Source: Planococcus rifietoensis
GTDB taxonomy: Bacteria; Bacillota; Bacilli; Bacillales_A; Planococcaceae
Reading direction: 5' to 3'
Assembly (NCBI RefSeq): GCF_001465795.2
Contig: NZ_CP013659.2
Location: 3,131,001-3,195,000 of the forward strand
DNA: 64,000 nucleotides
The notes below the pieces were generated by a model that did no database searches, was not told the origin of the DNA, and saw only the letters and a list, made by a program, of their open reading frames with translations. This document shows, in pieces, positions 24,390 through 33,948 of this stretch. Every line of letters begins with the position of its first letter. The first letter of the stretch is position 1. The translations under genes and the position numbers were made by a program.

Positions 24390-25178
24390 TCACACCACAA
24401 CCAAAGGCGTCGCTTCGGTCGGCGAGGTATCAAACAAATCGACGTAATCGCCGACGATGATGCCTTTTGTCTGCAATGTCTGCTCGACGCTCATGCGCGC
24501 GAGGTCTTTCATGTTATTGTCTTTGCTCAAATGCGACAAGTAGATGCGCGTCGGCTTCTCCGCGAGCACTTCCGACATCGCCACCGCCGCATCTTCATTC
24601 GACACGTGCCCGACGTCGCTCAGGATGCGTCGTTTGACCGACCATGGGTAGCGCCCCATCTGCAACATTCCGATGTCGTGGTTGCTCTCAAACACATAAG
24701 CATCGGATGCGCCGATGATGCCTTTCATGCGATCGCTGACATAGCCCGTATCGGTGATCAGCGCAAGTTTGCGCCCATGTTCATGGAATACATAGAACAT
24801 CGGGTCCGCCGCATCATGCGACACGCCGAACGATTCGATGTCGAGGCCGCCAAACGATTTCGTCGTCTCCATATCGAAATGGAAACGCTGGTCGACCGGA
24901 ATCTCGCCGACCAGCCCGTCCATCGCCGTCCACGTTTTGGCGTTGGCGTAAATCGGCACTTTATGCCGGCGGGCGGCGATGCCGAGCCCTTTAATATGAT
25001 CGCTATGCTCATGGGTGACAAGAATGCCGTCTAGCTTGCCCATATCGCGGCCGATGGAGGCGAATAACGACTCCAATTTCTTGCCGCTAAGCCCTGCGTC
25101 CACTAAAAACGCATGCTCGTCGTTTTCTATATAAATGGCATTGCCAGTCGAACCGCTGGCCAATACACTGAAGCGCAT
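24390..25178 (-). CDS. walJ: WalJ/YycJ metallo-beta-lactamase-fold nuclease
   Basis: The 262-residue cytosolic protein has the metallo-beta-lactamase metal site THEHSDH (about residues 56-62) with later His/Asp ligands ([13 protein letters not shown]). YycJ proteins are 5'-3' exonuclease-like enzymes implicated in DNA repair or in coordinating replication with cell-wall growth. The N-terminus [16 protein letters not shown] is typical. It is the last gene of the wal operon and lies 13 bp after walI. Confidence 0.95.
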   Translation of the reverse strand: MRFSVLASGSTGNAIYIENDEHAFLVDAGLSGKKLESLFASIGRDMGKLDGILVTHEHSDHIKGLGIAARRHKVPIYANAKTWTAMDGLVGEIPVDQRFHFDMETTKSFGGLDIESFGVSHDAADPMFYVFHEHGRKLALITDTGYVSDRMKGIIGASDAYVFESNHDIGMLQMGRYPWSVKRRILSDVGHVSNEDAAVAMSEVLAEKPTRIYLSHLSKDNNMKDLARMSVEQTLQTKGIIVGDYVDLFDTSPTEATPLVVV

Positions 25179-25191
25179 AGTTAAAATCTCC

Positions 25192-25995
25192 TTACTCTGC
25201 TGTTTCCTCGTTCTTTTTATTCAATTCAATGACACCGTCTTTGATGGCATTGACGAAATGATCTGTTTCGACACCTTCAGAATCCTTCACACGGACGCGC
25301 CAGGTCGGAACGAACATCTGCCGGTTTTCTGACACTTGCACATGCGTCGAATAGCCAAGTTCGACTTCCGTGATGCGGCTATTGGTCTGAAGCAGACTCT
25401 TTTGATAGAGCGTATGGATCGCTTCTAGCGGTTTGATCAATCTCTTTTGCTCTTCATTTTCGATAATATTGTTAAATAAAGTTTGCTCGAAGCCAATCAC
25501 GGCATCGTTTTCATTCCAGAACACCGTCAACTGGCCGCCCGTGCTATAGAATAGCGGGACGTCTGTGATCTGCTGGAAAAATACCGCGTGGTTCTGGTCT
25601 TCATCGATTTTCCATAAGGTGTATTCTGAGCTTTCCGGAACTTCCTCTTCAATGAATGCCTGCAGTGCGTCTTCTTTATCGCCTTCTAGATCGACTGGCT
25701 TATCGTAAGTGATTTGCAGCAGCCGTTCATCTAAAACATTGACGATCCCGTCAATGTCCACTTCGTTTTCAGTGAACGATTTTGATTCGCCGCGCACATA
25801 GGGCTTGTCTTCAGATGAATCCGGCAATGCCGAATAGGTGATATTGTCTCCGTGGAGCTTCTCATCGATAGACGATTCCGGAAGTGGTTGGATCTGTTCG
25901 GCTTCCGTATAACGGTCGATATACAGTGAATACAAGAAAACATTGAGAATCGAAAAAACAACGATGAAAATGGTCTTTGTTTTACTCCAATCCAA
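25192..25995 (-). CDS. walI: WalI/YycI regulator of the WalK sensor
   Basis: The 267-residue protein has a short cytosolic start, one membrane helix ([20 protein letters not shown], about 7-26) and a large extracytoplasmic YycI domain. With YycH it forms a membrane complex that modulates WalK activity. Its start overlaps the end of walH by 14 bp, indicating coupled translation. Length is in the family range. Confidence 0.93.
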   Translation of the reverse strand: MDWSKTKTIFIVVFSILNVFLYSLYIDRYTEAEQIQPLPESSIDEKLHGDNITYSALPDSSEDKPYVRGESKSFTENEVDIDGIVNVLDERLLQITYDKPVDLEGDKEDALQAFIEEEVPESSEYTLWKIDEDQNHAVFFQQITDVPLFYSTGGQLTVFWNENDAVIGFEQTLFNNIIENEEQKRLIKPLEAIHTLYQKSLLQTNSRITEVELGYSTHVQVSENRQMFVPTWRVRVKDSEGVETDHFVNAIKDGVIELNKKNEETAE

Positions 25996-27317
25996 GCTTC
26001 ACGCCTCCTACTGATTCGTCAGATAGCCGTGTCCAGTTGCCATTTGCTTTATAATACCAAGCCGGTTGGAACATAATCAATTGACCGTCTTCACTGCGTG
26101 TCAGCTCATAGCCAATCGTCACTGCTTCAATCGTCGATAGATCTGTATCAAGGCGCGACAAAGCTTTCAGAACGACTTCGCCTGACGTCATTTCGACGTC
26201 ACGGGTTTCAGCGACTGAATCGCGGAAATAAGTCGGACGGCTATAACGGAATGCCTGCTCGATGCCGTCACTGATGCCCCATTCGACGTCTAGACTCACG
26301 GCCATCGTATTGCTAAAGACCGGCAAGCCATCAAAAAACAATTGATAACTGATCTGCTGGTTGACCGATTTCATGCCAAAATACACATATTGGTCGGTCC
26401 AGCCGCCGTGTTCATTGACGAAACTAATCGAGTTGAACACCAGGTCGGACGGGATCGCCGGGTCGGAGGTTTCGGCTTTCGGCTGTACATAATTGATGCT
26501 TTTCTGGCCGTCCAATTCGCGCATGATGGCCCCTGACTCATCGGTGAATTCCTCACTCTGCAGGTCCCCTGCAAACTGTGAGCTCGGGCTGTCCATGATG
26601 GCATCTGCAAATGTAGATGCTGGAGTTTCGCCCAGCAAATAATTAAAAGCTGTCTTCTCTATCGGGCCTTCCGGCACATAGACCGGCAATGTGCCGATGT
26701 CAGGATCCGTGACGTAGCGGTCGTACTCTTCTGATGGCTGCACATAGTCGCCGCGGAACTCAATCAACTCAGCGTCCGATACTTGTGCTTCGTAAACCCG
26801 GCCGGATCCGGTGTTGATAAAGTAAATGACAGAATCGGGATTTTCCTCTGTGCCCCATTCGACTACGACCCTGTTAAAGGTCGATTCCGGCAAATTATTA
26901 TCGGAAATGTCCATGATGATGTCAAACACAGGAAACGGCACAGCCCCTGGATAATACAGCACGGTGCGCCCCGGTTCTTGTAAATACTGCTTGAGTACTT
27001 CGGTCCCCGCTTCTTCTTCAAATAGCTGGACGTCGGAAATCTCCCATTGCTGGATCGTGTCCAACATCGTTTCAATTTTCGGTTTGTGAGAAAGTGCCGG
27101 TCACTTCGTTTTCGTGGTGATACAACACTTTCACGGGCCTCACGACTTCCTCTGCGCTGCGCTTGTCGCCGATTGAGACATCATCCACTTGCGTGGGCGT
27201 TTCGAGCTCCTCAAGCTTTGGGGTGAATGTCCAAATAGTGAAAGTCAGTGCCAGGCTTAGAAAAATCAAAATAAACAAGGCAACGGATTTTACATGCTCC
27301 AAGTATTTCAATCCCAT
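25982..27317 (-). pseudogene. walH: walH (yycH) split by a one-base frameshift
   Basis: YycH is a membrane-anchored extracytoplasmic protein that modulates WalK. Codons for the N-terminal 81 residues (27317-27072) include the membrane helix (residues about 11-30) and end with SQTEN-stop. The rest of YycH (25982 to about 27076) is intact in the next frame, resuming with IETMLDTIQQWE. Removing one A from the AAAA run at 27076-27079 would join them into about 444 residues, the expected size. No internal ribosome site is obvious for the second part. It is either a true null, a slippage site or a base-calling error. The start overlaps the end of walK by 10 bp. Confidence 0.85.
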
Positions 27318-29134
27318 TCACCTCCATCATCAATTTCATATGGCAAGGTGAAATAAATCGAGGTCCCTTTGCCGTAACGGCTTTGCGCCCAAATCCTACC
27401 GCCGTGGGCATTGATCATTTCCTTTGAAATCGCAAGGCCAAGCCCCGTTCCGCCCATGGCACGCGAACGCGCTCGGTCGACGCGGTAGAAGCGGTCGAAA
27501 ATGCGCTCGACATTTTCTTTCGGGATGCCCATTCCTTCATCGCTGATTGAAACGAGCAATTCGCCTTCTTTCTCGCGGACAGAAAAGCGAACTTTGCCGC
27601 CTTCCGGAGAATACTTCAAGGCATTGGAAATGATGTTATCAATGACTTGCGTCAATTTATCGGTATCGATTTCCACGAAGTACTGCGATTTCGGTACTTT
27701 CCGCTCGAACGATACATTTTGGGATTTCGACATTTCAAAGCGGTCGATGATGCGGTTGAAAAACACACCGAACTCGACCATTTCGCGGCTTAAATCCGCT
27801 TCGCTCGAATCCATCTTCGACAATTTCAGCAAATCGTTGACGAGGCGGATCATCCGCTCGGTCTCGGTCTGCGTGACATTGAGGAAATTCGGCGCGAGAT
27901 CCGGATCTTGCCAAGCACCGTCAGCGAGCGCCTCCAAATAGCTGCGCATCGTCGTGAGCGGTGTCCGTAGTTCATGCGATACGTTCGCCACAAACTCACG
28001 GCGTTCCATATCAATCTTCTCCTGCTCGGTATTATCGTGCAGGACGGCGATCAAGCCGTTGACAAAACCGGTCTCTTTTTGGATGACCGAGAAAGTCGTG
28101 CGCAGAAGCGTCGCTTGATCTTGTGAACTGATATCAAGCGTAATCGCATCGCGCATATCGATTAAATCTTCGAATGTATAGGATTCATCCAAGCCAAGAA
28201 CCGTCGTGACAGGCCGGTTGATGACTGTTTCACGTGAAACATTCAATAATTGCAAAGCCGGTTCATTGATCAAGATGATGCGCCCTCTGCGGTCTGTCGA
28301 AAGAACGCCATCCGTCATATTGGCAAGCACCGAGGCGAGTTTACGCCGCTCACTTTCCGTTGACTGCTGGGATTCCTGCAGCCGATTTGTTAAGTGGTTG
28401 AACGCCCGGGCAAGCTGGCCGATTTCATCTTCACTGTAAACGCGGACTTTGCGTGAGAAATTGCCTTTTGCCATCGCCTGCGCTTGCCTGCGCATATCAG
28501 CAATCGGCCGCGAAATCGTCTGGGCGACCAATACGCCAAGCACAGCCGTGATGACCAAAGCAATGGCGGTACCGCCGGCCAAAATGGAGTTGATGGTGTC
28601 CATTTGATCATAGACATTCTCGACTTCCGCTTTCACATACAGTGTGCCAAGCATCTCGCCCCCGACCGCCGTGATTGGCAAGGTTCGGACCCATACCCGC
28701 TCTTCTAGGGTTCTGTCTATATATGTTTGCGTGAGCAGCGTCTCCCCGACGATGGAGCGACGGATTTGGTCATCTGTCGAACGCTGGCCGACGAGCGACT
28801 GGTTCTCGCCCAAGGACGTTGCCAAAATCCGGTAACGATTATCGACGACGCGGATTTCAATGATATCCTGCGAATTAAAATTAGAAAGGACCGACCGAAG
28901 GCTCTGCTCGACTGTCAGGTCCTCGTCTGTCCGGTTGCGGATCATCTCTTCGCGGACGCTGAACTCGATGATTTCCATGCGGTCTACAATCGAATCCTCG
29001 AAGTTTCCGCGCAGCGTTTGTTCGAGCTGCTCGGAAAAATAAAGGCCGATGATCTGCATCGCCAACAAGATCAGCAAAATATAGATCAATACAAATTTCA
29101 CATGGATCGACTTAAAAAAACTGGTTTTCAGCAT
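27308..29134 (-). CDS. walK: WalK sensor histidine kinase
   Basis: WalK senses cell-wall state and phosphorylates WalR; the pair is essential in most Bacillota. The 608-residue protein has membrane helices at about 12-32 and 185-205, an extracytoplasmic PAS domain between them, then HAMP (about 206-258), a cytoplasmic PAS domain (about 262-370), a HisKA domain with phospho-His387 in NVSHELRTP, and an ATPase domain with NALKYSP and GTGLGLAISK. Length matches B. subtilis WalK. A perfect parS site lies inside the coding sequence at 28226-28241, encoding VSRET. Confidence 0.98.
   Translation of the reverse strand: MLKTSFFKSIHVKFVLIYILLILLAMQIIGLYFSEQLEQTLRGNFEDSIVDRMEIIEFSVREEMIRNRTDEDLTVEQSLRSVLSNFNSQDIIEIRVVDNRYRILATSLGENQSLVGQRSTDDQIRRSIVGETLLTQTYIDRTLEERVWVRTLPITAVGGEMLGTLYVKAEVENVYDQMDTINSILAGGTAIALVITAVLGVLVAQTISRPIADMRRQAQAMAKGNFSRKVRVYSEDEIGQLARAFNHLTNRLQESQQSTESERRKLASVLANMTDGVLSTDRRGRIILINEPALQLLNVSRETVINRPVTTVLGLDESYTFEDLIDMRDAITLDISSQDQATLLRTTFSVIQKETGFVNGLIAVLHDNTEQEKIDMERREFVANVSHELRTPLTTMRSYLEALADGAWQDPDLAPNFLNVTQTETERMIRLVNDLLKLSKMDSSEADLSREMVEFGVFFNRIIDRFEMSKSQNVSFERKVPKSQYFVEIDTDKLTQVIDNIISNALKYSPEGGKVRFSVREKEGELLVSISDEGMGIPKENVERIFDRFYRVDRARSRAMGGTGLGLAISKEMINAHGGRIWAQSRYGKGTSIYFTLPYEIDDGGEWD
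28226..28241. other. parS site inside walK
   Basis: TGTTTCACGTGAAACA is a perfect palindrome matching the ParB/Spo0J parS consensus. It lies about 29 kb left of oriC. ParB (Spo0J) is encoded at 47014-47847. Confidence 0.9.
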
Positions 29135-29139
29135 TCAGC

Positions 29140-29847
29140 CTACTCCTGTTCAGGGTTCCGCAGGTAGTAGCCGACGCCGCGACGCGTCACGATCCACGCT
29201 GGGTGACTCGGATTGTCTTCAATTTTTTCACGCAAGCGGCGAATCGTGACGTCCACTGTCCGCACATCGCCGAAATAATCATAGCCCCATACCGTTTGCA
29301 GCAAATGCTCACGCGTCATGACTTGCCCGATATGTTTCGCTAAATAATGCAAAAGCTCAAACTCCCGGTGCGTCAATTCGATCGTCTCTTCGCGCTTCAA
29401 CACCAAATACGCATCCGGCTGAATCGTCAACGACCCGACCTGAATATCATTCGAGCCTACGCCTTCCTCTTCTGCCGGCACAACATTCTGGCGCCGCAGA
29501 TTCGCTTTGACACGCGCAATCAATTCACGCGTCGAGAATGGCTTCGTCACGTAATCATCCGCTCCGAGCTCAAGCCCCAGCACTTTGTCGATCTCTGAGT
29601 CCTTCGCCGTCAGCATAATGATCGGAAAATCGAATTTCTTGCGCACTTCCCGGCACACTTCCATGCCGTCGCGGTTTGGCAGCATGATGTCGAGCAGCAT
29701 CAAGTCCGGCTGAATCTCTTCCGCCACTTTGATCGCCTCGTCGCCGTCATAAGCCACGACCACATTAAAGCCTTCTTTTTTCAAATTAAATTGCAAAATA
29801 TCCGCAATGGGCTTCTCATCATCCACAACTAATATTGTTTTATTCAT
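29140..29847 (-). CDS. walR: WalR response regulator
   Basis: WalR is the OmpR-type regulator that controls autolysins and wall metabolism. The receiver domain (1-115) has Asp9-Asp10, phosphoacceptor Asp53 (LLDIMLPN) and Lys near 103 (VTKPF). The winged-helix domain (about 130-232) ends [33 protein letters not shown]; shown here only as the family end region (residues about 195-230). It has 235 residues, the normal length. A GAGGGGGAG site precedes the ATG. It heads the wal operon; the 1-kb gap upstream is filled by repeat elements. Confidence 0.98.
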   Translation of the reverse strand: MNKTILVVDDEKPIADILQFNLKKEGFNVVVAYDGDEAIKVAEEIQPDLMLLDIMLPNRDGMEVCREVRKKFDFPIIMLTAKDSEIDKVLGLELGADDYVTKPFSTRELIARVKANLRRQNVVPAEEEGVGSNDIQVGSLTIQPDAYLVLKREETIELTHREFELLHYLAKHIGQVMTREHLLQTVWGYDYFGDVRTVDVTIRRLREKIEDNPSHPAWIVTRRGVGYYLRNPEQE

Positions 29848-29984
29848 CTATCTTCTCCCCCTCTGATTCCCATTTGTTCCACCTGTACACAGCCGTTTTG
29901 ACATTCTTTGCTATCCTTTACTTTATCATTATTTCAAGCATTTCGCACCTTTGGATGGTCACAGCGGGGCTCAGCGGCTTACGG

Positions 29985-30480
29985 GTTCTAGAGGCGTAAA
30001 CGCCTGGCGATGATAGCGAGGGATTTTGTGTAGACGTATTTCTTTGTGCTAATTAAGCATCTTATTGGTCTTCGCCGCCCTGCTTGGGGTTGGCCTCTTG
30101 CCATAAGCCAAGAAGAACACTTGGCTTACGGCTTCGGCTCACCCCTTTACGCTGTGCGGCTGAGAGATTTCGTTGATTCAGGTGCGTTTAAATAGATATG
30201 CTTCTGTACGAGTTGCCGGCTAGCGGGGGAATCGCTTCCCAGGGAATATGAGAAGATAGCGGGAGTTTGCGTGTTGACCTATTTCTGCATTCTACTTTTT
30301 CTTCCTCTTATTATTCGCCGCTCTGCTTTGGGTTGGCCTCTTGCCATAAGCCAGAAAGAACACCTGTCTTACGGCTTCGGCTCGCCCCTTTACGCTGTGC
30401 GACTTGAAGATTTCGTTGAGTCGAGTGCGTTCAGGTGGATCTGCTTCTATAACTAGTTGCCGGCTAGTGGGGGAATCACT
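29985..30480 (+). repeat. Two-unit cluster of the 246-bp repeat family
   Basis: One degenerate and one full unit of about 244 bp; the shared phrase CTTTGGGTTGGCCTC or near copies begin at 30073 and 30316, 243 bp apart. It is the same family and orientation as the six-unit array at 38923-40483. No convincing gene is present in the region 29848-30874, which holds this cluster and the GC-rich element after it. Confidence 0.8.
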
Positions 30481-30607
30481 TCCCGAGATGCGGCATCTGA
30501 CAAATAAGTGTTTGAACTGAAAATCATACTCTCTTCGATCCAAATGATATGAACTGCAAAATATGATGTATTTCCACACTTCCTATCGATTGGACAGAAG
30601 AAGTTTT

Positions 30608-30765
30608 CTTCCCCTCTAAAACTTGAGACGGAGTGGAAGGGGCCGACGCCTGGGGGACCGAGCGGGCTGGCGAGACAATTGTGCCGCGCTCTTTGGCACA
30701 TTGGCTCAACACCCGCCCCCCGGCAAGCGTGCCCCTGGAACGCAGTCTAATAGCGCAAGCTATTT
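30608..30765 (+). repeat. GC-rich structured element (type C), copy 1
   Basis: This stretch aligns almost base for base with 40617-40765, sharing CTTCCCCTCTAAAACT, GACGGAGTG, GCGGGCTGGCGAGACAA and TTGGCTCAACACCCGCCCC. An inner hairpin TGTGCC/GGCACA here becomes ACGTG/CACGT in the other copy. Both copies follow a 246-bp-type repeat cluster. Confidence 0.75.
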
Positions 30766-30842
30766 TACTCACTTGATCGAATGTTCTACAACACTCCAGA
30801 TGCACTATCCCACAATCTATCTATATTGAAATACATAAAAAA

Positions 30843-30864
30843 AGCTCCCAGCACGCTGGCAGCT
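30843..30864 (-). terminator. Terminator of the M23 peptidase gene
   Basis: AAGCTCCCAGC pairs with GCTGGCAGCTT (one mismatch), followed on the minus strand by a run of T residues. It lies ten bases after the stop codon. Confidence 0.75.
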
Positions 30865-30874
30865 TCTTATTAGT

Positions 30875-32161
30875 TTATTTCTTCACATAATCCAACGGGT
30901 CGCGGTCCTGGCCATCATAGGAAAGCTCGAAATGCAGGTGGATGCCCGTAGAGCGCCCTGTCGTCCCCATATCGCCGAGTTTCGTGTGCGGGGATACTTT
31001 GTCTCCCACCTTGACGTCAATCGACGACAGGTGCGCATAGATCGTCTCATAGCCGTTCTTATGGTCGACGACGACGCGGTTGCCGAATGTGCCAGCTTTA
31101 CCTGCTTTTGTCACCGTCCCATGGTCTGCAGAGACGATATCAAGCGTATCAGGCTGCGCGATGTCGATGCCTTTATGGGCACGGCCCCAGCGCTGGCCTT
31201 TCTTGCTTGAGACGTAGCCGCCATCTGCCGGCCACGTGAATTCGCCTGTGCCGATGCCCGGCAATTCTTTCTCGCCTTCAAGGACGATTTTGTCGACCGG
31301 CTCTTTCAGGATTTTCTCGCGTGTTTCGGAACGGCCGACGCGTTCGCCGTTGACTTCGCGTACAGCGTAGCTCACCGCTTTTTCGCCGCGCTTGCCTTTT
31401 TGGCCGACTTCCGTTTCGCCGATATAGACATCTTTGCTGTCTTTTTCGACCGTTTCGTATGGCATTTTCTTCAAAGCTTTTTCGGCTTTATTGACGAGCA
31501 CGTCCACGCCGAGCTCATCTGTTACGTGTTCTGCAGCTTGTTTCGGCTCCATCACCTGTTTCGGGTCAATTTGCTTCGACAAGCCGTTGATCGGTTCCGA
31601 AAAGGAAATATCGGTGATGCGCGACTCGCCCGCTTTTAGCTCGGGCAGTTCCGCTGCGTCTTGCTGCTCTTCGAATTGCTCGAGCTCTTCTTCCGTTAAG
31701 GCGCTTTGTTTCATGAGCTGGACGGTCTCTTCATAAGCTTTCCGGTCTTTTACATAGACCGCCGCTTCACCGTCGACTTGCAGGGCGAATGCTTCCGCCT
31801 TGACCTTTAATTGCTCGTCCAGCTGGCTGATGACCGTGTCATCGTCTTTCGAGCTCGATGCCACAGCTTGTTCGGTGACAATGTTCAGTTCTTCACTCGG
31901 CGCGAGGCGCAGATTGTCGTAGTCGCTTGAGGCCGTTTCCAGTTTTTCATCAATCAATTCGTCGATTGGCGCATCGTCCGAGACGGCTCCGAGGTAGCTG
32001 GTGTTGTGATATATATGATAAACCGGCTCCAGGTTTTGCGGCTCATTCGGTTCGGCAAAAATCGTGTTGGCGCCGAATGCACTGGCAGCTAAAACGAGGG
32101 CGGTTCCGATTTTCCATTTGCGCAGTTTCAACTTGTCTTCGTTCTGGTGTTTCGCGTTCAT
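30875..32161 (-). CDS. Secreted M23 peptidase with G5 domain
   Basis: The protein (about 428 residues) has a signal peptide (WKIGTALVLAASAFGANTIFA after a charged start), a long helical region, a G5 domain (about residues 240-310, KGKRGEKAVSYAVREVNGE) and a C-terminal M23 metallopeptidase domain with zinc ligands in HKGIDIA and HLHFEL. It probably cuts peptidoglycan cross-links during wall growth. The start is uncertain: the ATG at 32161 gives a sensible signal peptide but its AAAGGAG site is 13 nt away; a GTG at 32224 has no site. Position beside walR suggests WalR control, but I did not find a clear WalR box. Confidence 0.9.
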   Translation of the reverse strand: MNAKHQNEDKLKLRKWKIGTALVLAASAFGANTIFAEPNEPQNLEPVYHIYHNTSYLGAVSDDAPIDELIDEKLETASSDYDNLRLAPSEELNIVTEQAVASSSKDDDTVISQLDEQLKVKAEAFALQVDGEAAVYVKDRKAYEETVQLMKQSALTEEELEQFEEQQDAAELPELKAGESRITDISFSEPINGLSKQIDPKQVMEPKQAAEHVTDELGVDVLVNKAEKALKKMPYETVEKDSKDVYIGETEVGQKGKRGEKAVSYAVREVNGERVGRSETREKILKEPVDKIVLEGEKELPGIGTGEFTWPADGGYVSSKKGQRWGRAHKGIDIAQPDTLDIVSADHGTVTKAGKAGTFGNRVVVDHKNGYETIYAHLSSIDVKVGDKVSPHTKLGDMGTTGRSTGIHLHFELSYDGQDRDPLDYVKK

Positions 32162-32472
32162 GTTGCGGGTCTGGCTCCTTTCGTACTCCCGTAGAGGGGT
32201 CTTCCGTTTTTTTAACTTCCCCACTCTACCACATCCGTTTTCGCAAGCTCACCCGATAAACTCATTGTTACAGAAGCGTTATGAAACAGACAGTATTATC
32301 CAGTTATTGTCATGATTTTCTTTAATTCTGCAAATAGAGGCAAAAAACTTATGATTTCCGCCCTTTTTTTCCATTTCGCATCCAGTTTCTGTGACCTTAT
32401 TGTCATAAACATCATATAAGCGCATGAGACGGCTTTTTTATTTATGGCGAATTTGTAGCAAACGCAAAAAAA
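32162..32472. other. Intergenic region before the M23 peptidase gene
   Basis: About 310 bp, AT-rich on the purA side. I searched by eye for a c-di-AMP (ydaO-type) riboswitch and for tandem WalR half-sites and saw neither convincingly. The promoter of the peptidase gene presumably lies here. Confidence 0.4.
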
Positions 32473-32502
32473 CCACTGCCCTCTTGAAAAAAGAGGCAGT
32501 GG
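32473..32502 (-). terminator. Terminator of purA
   Basis: CCACTGCC(C)TCTT pairs with AAGAGGCAGTGG (one bulge), followed on the minus strand by seven T residues. Confidence 0.9.
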
Positions 32503-32517
32503 CTTGTAGGGATTCGA

Positions 32518-33804
32518 TTAACGCCAAACGCTTTTGACGATGTTTGTTTGGTTGCGGTCCGGTCCGACAGAGAAAATCGAGATCTGGACACCGGTCAATT
32601 GAGAGATGCGCTCCAAATAATGGCGCGCGTTGTCCGGCAATTCATCCAATGATTTGCACGATGTCACGTCTTCAGACCAGCCTGGCATTTCTTCGTAGAC
32701 TGGTTCGCAGTCTGCGAGCATGCGCAAGTTCGCTGGGTATTCTGTGATCAACTCGCCTTGGTAACGGTAAGCTGTACAGATTTTCACTGTATCGAGGCCC
32801 GTCAAGACGTCGATCGAGTTGACGGTCAAATCCGTCAATCCACTGACACGGCGTGCGTGGCGCACGACGACGCTGTCGAACCAGCCGATGCGGCGCGGGC
32901 GTCCTGTTGTCGTGCCGTACTCTTTGCCGACTGTGCGGATCTGGTCGCCCACTTCATCGAACAATTCTGTCGGGAATGGGCCGTCGCCGACACGGGATGT
33001 GTAGGCTTTGCAGACGCCGATGACGTGTGAAATATTCGTTGGGCCCACTCCTGCGCCGATTGTGACGCCGCCCGCTACTGGGTTGGATGACGTGACGAAC
33101 GGGTAAGTGCCTTGGTCGATATCGAGCATGACGCCTTGTGCGCCTTCAAACAACACGCGGCGGCCGGCATCAAATGCATCGTTCAGCACTTTCGATGTAT
33201 CGGTCACGTATTTCGCGATTTCCTGTCCGTATTGATAATACTCTTCCATGATCTCTTCGACTGTGAAGCCTTCTGTTTCATAGAATTTCTCGAACATGCG
33301 GTTTTTCTCTTTCAAGTTCATGCGCAATTTCTCTTCGAACACAACGTGGTCCAGCAGGTCCGCCATGCGGATGCCGACGCGCGCTGCTTTGTCCATGTAC
33401 GCAGGCCCGATGCCTTTGCCGGTCGTGCCGATCTTGTTCGCACCGCGGCGCGTTTCTTCCACTTCGTCTTGCTTGATGTGGTAAGGCAAAATGATGTGCG
33501 CGCGGTTTGAGATGCGCAAGTTCTCCGTTGTCACTCCGCGGTCGTGAAGGCCTTTCAGCTCTTGCACAAGCGCTTTCGGGTCGACAACCATGCCGTTGCC
33601 GATAACTGATGTTTTATCTTTATAAAAAATCCCCGATGGAATCAAATGCAATTTATACGTTTCGCCGCCGAAAATGATTGTGTGGCCAGCATTGTTCCCG
33701 CCTTGGTAACGCGCGATTACTTCTGCGTGTTCCGACAGAAAATCCGTGATTTTCCCTTTTCCTTCGTCTCCCCATTGCGTTCCTACTACTACGACTGATG
33801 TCAT
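32518..33804 (-). CDS. purA: Adenylosuccinate synthetase
   Basis: PurA joins IMP and aspartate using GTP, the first step from IMP to AMP. The 428-residue protein starts with the GTP-binding loop [11 protein letters not shown] (residues 8-18), with catalytic Asp14 in GDEG and His41 in NAGHT. The start chosen is the ATG at 33804, with GGAGGT 7 nt upstream; an upstream in-frame GTG lies inside that site. Length matches the family. A terminator follows and the gene after dnaC's terminator suggests its own promoter. Confidence 0.98.
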   Translation of the reverse strand: MTSVVVVGTQWGDEGKGKITDFLSEHAEVIARYQGGNNAGHTIIFGGETYKLHLIPSGIFYKDKTSVIGNGMVVDPKALVQELKGLHDRGVTTENLRISNRAHIILPYHIKQDEVEETRRGANKIGTTGKGIGPAYMDKAARVGIRMADLLDHVVFEEKLRMNLKEKNRMFEKFYETEGFTVEEIMEEYYQYGQEIAKYVTDTSKVLNDAFDAGRRVLFEGAQGVMLDIDQGTYPFVTSSNPVAGGVTIGAGVGPTNISHVIGVCKAYTSRVGDGPFPTELFDEVGDQIRTVGKEYGTTTGRPRRIGWFDSVVVRHARRVSGLTDLTVNSIDVLTGLDTVKICTAYRYQGELITEYPANLRMLADCEPVYEEMPGWSEDVTSCKSLDELPDNARHYLERISQLTGVQISIFSVGPDRNQTNIVKSVWR

Positions 33805-33893
33805 CGTCCGCACCTCCGTTAGGCTTGTCGCCCTGTTTCAAACAGTCTTTATTGTATCAATAGAGCGCCTTGGCGTCAATATGAAATCAAAGA

Positions 33894-33938
33894 AAACACG
33901 AACATCGAAATGCATGTGCGCATTTAATGTTCGTGTTT
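33894..33938 (-). terminator. Terminator of the dnaC-rplI-gdpP operon
   Basis: AACACGAACAT pairs with ATGTTCGTGTT, with further pairing of AAATGC inside. The minus strand continues TTTTCTTT. Confidence 0.8.
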
Positions 33939-33948
33939 AATAGATGCT

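Noticed and set aside
32162..32472. Possible c-di-AMP riboswitch before the M23 peptidase
   Set aside because: Characteristic conserved segments of the ydaO class are not visible on the minus strand.
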